Shown: one piece after another, positions 61,263-64,000 of the stretch
Position numbering within the stretch: the first letter of the stretch is position 1
How the letters are laid out: each line of letters begins with the position of its first letter
Assembly (NCBI RefSeq): GCF_021391495.1
Contig: NZ_CP090063.1
Span: 1,488,001-1,552,000, forward strand
DNA from: Amycolatopsis acidiphila
GTDB lineage: Bacteria; Actinomycetota; Actinomycetes; Mycobacteriales; Pseudonocardiaceae
Length of the DNA stretch: 64,000 bases
Direction of reading: 5' to 3'
Notes under the pieces: model-generated
What the model saw: the letters and a program-made list of their open reading frames with translations, nothing else
Database searches by the model: none
What the model was told of the DNA's origin: nothing
Translations under genes and position numbers: made by a program

Positions 61263-62651
61263 GTGCTCAGCCGTGCCTGGCCACAGACGCTGCGCTGGCG
61301 GGTCTACGCACTTGTCTGCGGTCTTCTGTTGCTCCTGCTCGTCACCGCCGCGGCGACAACGGTGTCGCGGTTCTACGCCACCTCGGTGGGCAACCACGTG
61401 CGCGGCTCGCTCAGGCCCGCCCAGCAGTCGGCCGCCGCCCTGAGCAAGGACTACGTCGACATGGAGACCGGCGCGCGGGGCTTCCTGCTCACCCGCGACG
61501 ACACGTTCCTCGCGCCGTACGAGTCCGGCCATGCCGACATGGCACAGCAGGAACAGCAGCTGCGGGGTCTCCTGTCGTTCGACGAGACCTCGCTGGGACT
61601 GCTCGACGGAGTGCGCGCGGCGGGTGAGACCTGGCAGCGGCAGTCGATCGAGCCGGATATCGCCGCCGCCCGCGACGGCACCCTGGCCCCTGCGCCGCCG
61701 ATGACGGACGCCTTGGCCGCCAAGCAGACCTTCGACAGGGTGCGGGCCAGTCTCGCGGAACTGCAGGCGCACATCAACGAGCTGACCGCGGTGGGTCTGC
61801 AGCAGAGCACCGACGCGCAGAACGCCGCCAACATCGTCACGATCGTCTGCGCCGCGCTCGCACTGGTGCTCGGCGCGGTGACCGTGCTGCTGCTGCGGGG
61901 TTCGCTGGACGCGCCGCTGCGCAAGCTGCTCGACCAGGTCCAGCGGGTGTCGGACGGGGAGCTCGACCACGGCGTGGACGTGAGCGGGCCGGCGGAGGTC
62001 GCGGAGCTGGGGCATGCCGTGGAGACCATGCGGGTGCGGATCATCAGCGAGACCGGCCGCGCCACCGAAGCCTCCGACCAGCTGGTCCGGCTCGAGGAGA
62101 CCGACCGGATCGCCGGGGAGCTGGGCGACACGGTGATCAAGAGGCTGTTCGCCATAGGCCTGGCCCTGCAGTCCGCCACCGCCCGGTTTCCCGTCGCGGC
62201 GCAGGTGTTCGCCCGCGCCGTGGCGGACCTGGACCAGGCCATCAACCAGCTGCGCTCCTCGCTCTACGGGCAGATCCCGCTCACCGCCGGACAGTCGCTG
62301 GGGATGGCCGTGCAGACCCTGGTGAGCGAGCTGGAGACCGGCGTCGGCGTGGTGCCGGAGCTGGTGCTGACCGGGGACCTCGACCGCGAGCTGCCCGACG
62401 ACGTCGTCACCGCGGTGCTCGGCGTGCTGCACGACGTGCTGGGCGCGCTGCTGACCCCGGGCCGCCCCGATCCCGTCGAGATCGGCCTGACCAGGGAGAA
62501 CGGGGTGATTCGGCTGCGGGCCGACGGGCCGGCGCCCGAGTCCACCGCCACCCTCGAGTCGCTGGGGGAGCGGGCGCGGCTGCTCAGCGGTGACGGCCGC
62601 GTCGACTACGAGGGCGACCGGGTCGTCATCGACTGGTGGCTGCCGGTGTGA
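61263..62651 (+). CDS. histidine-kinase-like sensor lacking the phospho-acceptor His
   Basis: 462 residues from GTG 61263 (TACCAT -10 box 5 bases before; frames to 61221 also open). Membrane helices at 13-35 and 189-212 bracket a CHASE3-like extracellular domain (SKDYVDMETGARGFLLTRDD). HAMP follows at about 212-265. At residues 286-296, GELGDTVIKRLFAIG matches the HisKA_3 box whose usual form is DLHDTVIQRLFAIG, with Gly288 where the His should be. The ATPase-like domain (about 370-462) lacks the Asn and DxGxG boxes (VLGVLHDVLGALL and ADGPAP). It is probably a pseudokinase sensor. No response regulator is adjacent. Confidence 0.8.
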   Translation: MLSRAWPQTLRWRVYALVCGLLLLLLVTAAATTVSRFYATSVGNHVRGSLRPAQQSAAALSKDYVDMETGARGFLLTRDDTFLAPYESGHADMAQQEQQLRGLLSFDETSLGLLDGVRAAGETWQRQSIEPDIAAARDGTLAPAPPMTDALAAKQTFDRVRASLAELQAHINELTAVGLQQSTDAQNAANIVTIVCAALALVLGAVTVLLLRGSLDAPLRKLLDQVQRVSDGELDHGVDVSGPAEVAELGHAVETMRVRIISETGRATEASDQLVRLEETDRIAGELGDTVIKRLFAIGLALQSATARFPVAAQVFARAVADLDQAINQLRSSLYGQIPLTAGQSLGMAVQTLVSELETGVGVVPELVLTGDLDRELPDDVVTAVLGVLHDVLGALLTPGRPDPVEIGLTRENGVIRLRADGPAPESTATLESLGERARLLSGDGRVDYEGDRVVIDWWLPV

Positions 62652-63043
62652 CCGTGCCTGCCCAGGCGCTCGGTGAGGTCCGGGCAGCGCGGGAAGTTCG
62701 GCGGTTCGAGCTGGCCGGGCTGGGCGTCGGCGAGCAGGTCACGCAGGAAGGCGACGACCTCGCGGGGCGCGGGCACGACTTCCCTGCCCAGGTAGGCGAC
62801 CACGATGACGTCCTCGCCGCTGTGAGTCTCGATCGCCGCGGCCCAGCCCTGGGTGTCCTCCCAGATCAGGGCGAGGTCGCGGTCGGGAAAGCCGGGCAGC
62901 CGCTCGTCGAGCGCGATGTACGCGCTGGCCGGTCGTCCCGTCATGGCGCAGGTGGATTCCGGTGGCACTCCGAGCGCATCCGCCACCACCGCAACGTAAG
63001 CCTGCAGTGCCGACTCGGCAGCATCCCAACCGTAGATGTCCAC
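62606..63043 (-). CDS. DUF6292 family protein
   Basis: 145 residues from GTG 63043, with GGAGGG 6-7 bases upstream. VDIYGWDAAESALQAYVAVV, ADALGVPPEST, TGRPASAYIALDERLPGFPD and DLALIWEDTQGWAAAIETHS fit the actinobacterial DUF6292 pattern. No function is known. The 3' end overlaps the convergent sensor gene by 46 bp. It shares a palindrome-rich promoter region with the MEDS-STAS gene. Confidence 0.75.
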   Translation of the reverse strand: MDIYGWDAAESALQAYVAVVADALGVPPESTCAMTGRPASAYIALDERLPGFPDRDLALIWEDTQGWAAAIETHSGEDVIVVAYLGREVVPAPREVVAFLRDLLADAQPGQLEPPNFPRCPDLTERLGRHGHTGSHQSMTTRSPS

Positions 63044-63154
63044 GCTCGCCCTCCACTTCCCTCGTAATGCCCCGGTAGGGGTACCCCCGATTCGGGGATC
63101 GAATCGTTTTCGGCGGACCAAGTGCCTGGTACTTGGGGGAAGTACGCTGTGCGC
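63044..63154. promoter_or_regulatory. divergent promoter region with four inverted repeats
   Basis: In 111 bp there are GGGGTACCCC (63078-63087), CGATTCG-N5-CGAATCG (63088-63106), CCAAGT-N7-ACTTGG (63118-63136) and GTACTT-N5-AAGTAC (63129-63145). The last two share bases. TACGCT (63143-63148) is a probable -10 for the MEDS-STAS gene, 6 bases before its ATG. This density suggests control by one or more dimeric regulators. Confidence 0.55.
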
Positions 63155-63997
63155 ATGCGCATTTCGGGCGTCACGCGTGCCGCCGACGGCTTCGGCCCAC
63201 ACGACCACGTGTGCTGGGCCTATGACGAGGGGGCCGATTTTCGCGGGCGAGCTGCGGAGTTCCTCGCCGACGGGGTGGCGCAGGGGCTGCGGACGAGTCT
63301 GATCGCGCCGGGCGACCCCGAGCAGCTGCGTGCCGGCCTGCGGAGGAGCGGGGTGCTGGCGGATGCGCTGCGTGACGGTTCTCTGACGGTCCAATCCGTC
63401 GAAGGGGTGTACGGCGCGGAGGACGTCGTGGACCCGGAGACACAGGCCGGCGTATACGCGGCGGCCACCGGGGCGGCGCTGGCCGACGGCTTCCGGGGCT
63501 ACCGGATCGTGGCCGAGGCGACCGCCCTCGTGCGGACCCCGGAGCAGCTGGCGCAGTTCACCCGGTACGAGCACCGCGTCGACCGGCTGATGGCCGAGCG
63601 GCCGTTCTCCGCGATGTGCGCCTACCACCGGCCCTCGCTCGGCGCCGAGGCCGTCGCGTTGCTGGCGAGCCTGCATCCGGCGAGCAGCCCCGGGACGTCG
63701 CCGTTCCGGCTGCACACCGCGTCGGACGGCACCCTGACCCTGAGCGGCGAGCTCGACCACCTCACCGCACGGACCTTCCCGCTCGCGCTCGAGCGCGCGG
63801 AGCCGGCCGGGCAGTCCGGTGAGCTGGTGATCGACGGGACCGGGCTCGAGTTCGTCGACCACCGGAACCTCTACGCACTGGCGGATCTGGCCGCGCGCGA
63901 GGAGCTGACGGTGGTGTTGCGCACGGCGTGGCCGGGGGCGCGGCGGCTGGTCGAGCTGCTCGGAATCGAGGGCGTCACCGTGGAGCGGGTCGCATGA
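63155..63997 (+). CDS. MEDS-STAS domain protein, anti-sigma antagonist-like
   Basis: 280 residues from ATG 63155; GTG 63149 is an alternative. The N-terminal MEDS domain (FGPHDHVCWAYDEGADFRGR to MCAYHRPSLGAEAVALLAS) is a degenerate sensory fold related to DcmR and KaiC. The C-terminal STAS domain (LTLSGELDHLTARTFPLALE, LVIDGTGLEFVDHRNLYALA) has His where the phosphorylatable Ser is usual. Such proteins take part in stress-sigma partner switching. The final ATGA (63994) looks like the start of a next overlapping gene, perhaps an anti-sigma factor (inference). Confidence 0.85.
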   Translation: MRISGVTRAADGFGPHDHVCWAYDEGADFRGRAAEFLADGVAQGLRTSLIAPGDPEQLRAGLRRSGVLADALRDGSLTVQSVEGVYGAEDVVDPETQAGVYAAATGAALADGFRGYRIVAEATALVRTPEQLAQFTRYEHRVDRLMAERPFSAMCAYHRPSLGAEAVALLASLHPASSPGTSPFRLHTASDGTLTLSGELDHLTARTFPLALERAEPAGQSGELVIDGTGLEFVDHRNLYALADLAAREELTVVLRTAWPGARRLVELLGIEGVTVERVA

Positions 63998-64000
63998 GGT

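Overview
The window is very GC-rich, with dense actinobacterial coding. It contains GatAB amidotransferase, DUF397/DUF5753/DUF574/DUF6292 families, an IniB-like protein, leaderless genes and many GTG starts. It suggests a filamentous actinomycete of the Pseudonocardiales, most likely Amycolatopsis or a close relative (inference from protein style and gene order). The order gatA-gatB, LppZ-like lipoprotein, DoxX protein, ilvB-ilvN-ilvC, serA, leuB, FAH-family protein, gltX and Gln/Glu tRNAs matches, from memory, the block around Rv2992c-Rv3011c of Mycobacterium tuberculosis. It is a conserved backbone into which accessory genes have been inserted.

Layout. 1-8.2 kb: tRNA amidotransferase subunits, a membrane protein with a repeat-rich N-terminus, an LppZ-like lipoprotein, a 2-hydroxyacid dehydrogenase, DoxX, a nucleotidyltransferase-like gene and ilvD. 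8.4-13.1 kb: a tightly overlapping operon of NCS1 permease (with a cysteine-rich tail), isochorismatase-like hydrolase, GntR regulator, amidase and AtzG-like small protein. It resembles a catabolic system for a biuret- or ureido-type nitrogen compound. 13.1-28.3 kb: branched-chain amino acid and serine synthesis (ilvBNC, serA, leuB, cimA), interrupted by a WYL regulator/VOC pair, a truncated ankyrin gene and a large secreted subtilase. Short leader peptides followed by attenuator hairpins precede ilvB and cimA.

28.3-35.3 kb: a membrane-anchored GH-like protein, FAH hydrolase, a methyltransferase gene interrupted by one amber codon, an FAD monooxygenase with a Gly-rich repeat insert, gltX, a HAD phosphatase, tRNA-Gln(CTG) and tRNA-Glu(CTC). 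35.5-46.6 kb: a secreted sedolisin with duplicated C-terminal domains, then a surface-polysaccharide locus (DUF6541 protein, GT2-methyltransferase fusion, DUF2304, polyprenyl-phosphate GT2, flippase) beside an NB-ARC/TPR protein. 46.9-52.8 kb: HxlR regulator, IniB-like protein, a carbohydrate ABC importer without its own ATPase and a secreted ricin-type lectin. 53-64 kb: mostly regulators (ArsR/DUF5937, LysR, TetR, YheO-like, XRE/DUF5753) around a gabTD GABA-degradation operon, a wrecked aldo/keto reductase, a DUF574 methyltransferase, a histidine-kinase-like protein lacking its phospho-acceptor His, a DUF6292 protein and a MEDS-STAS protein.

The genes work together most clearly in three sets. 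Ile/Val/Leu synthesis (ilvB, N, C, D, leuB and cimA) appears to have translation-coupled attenuation at two points. The permease-hydrolase-amidase operon has its own GntR regulator. gabT-gabD is divergent from a LysR gene with a perfect T-N11-A operator. No CRISPR array, integrase, intact insertion sequence or rRNA was seen.
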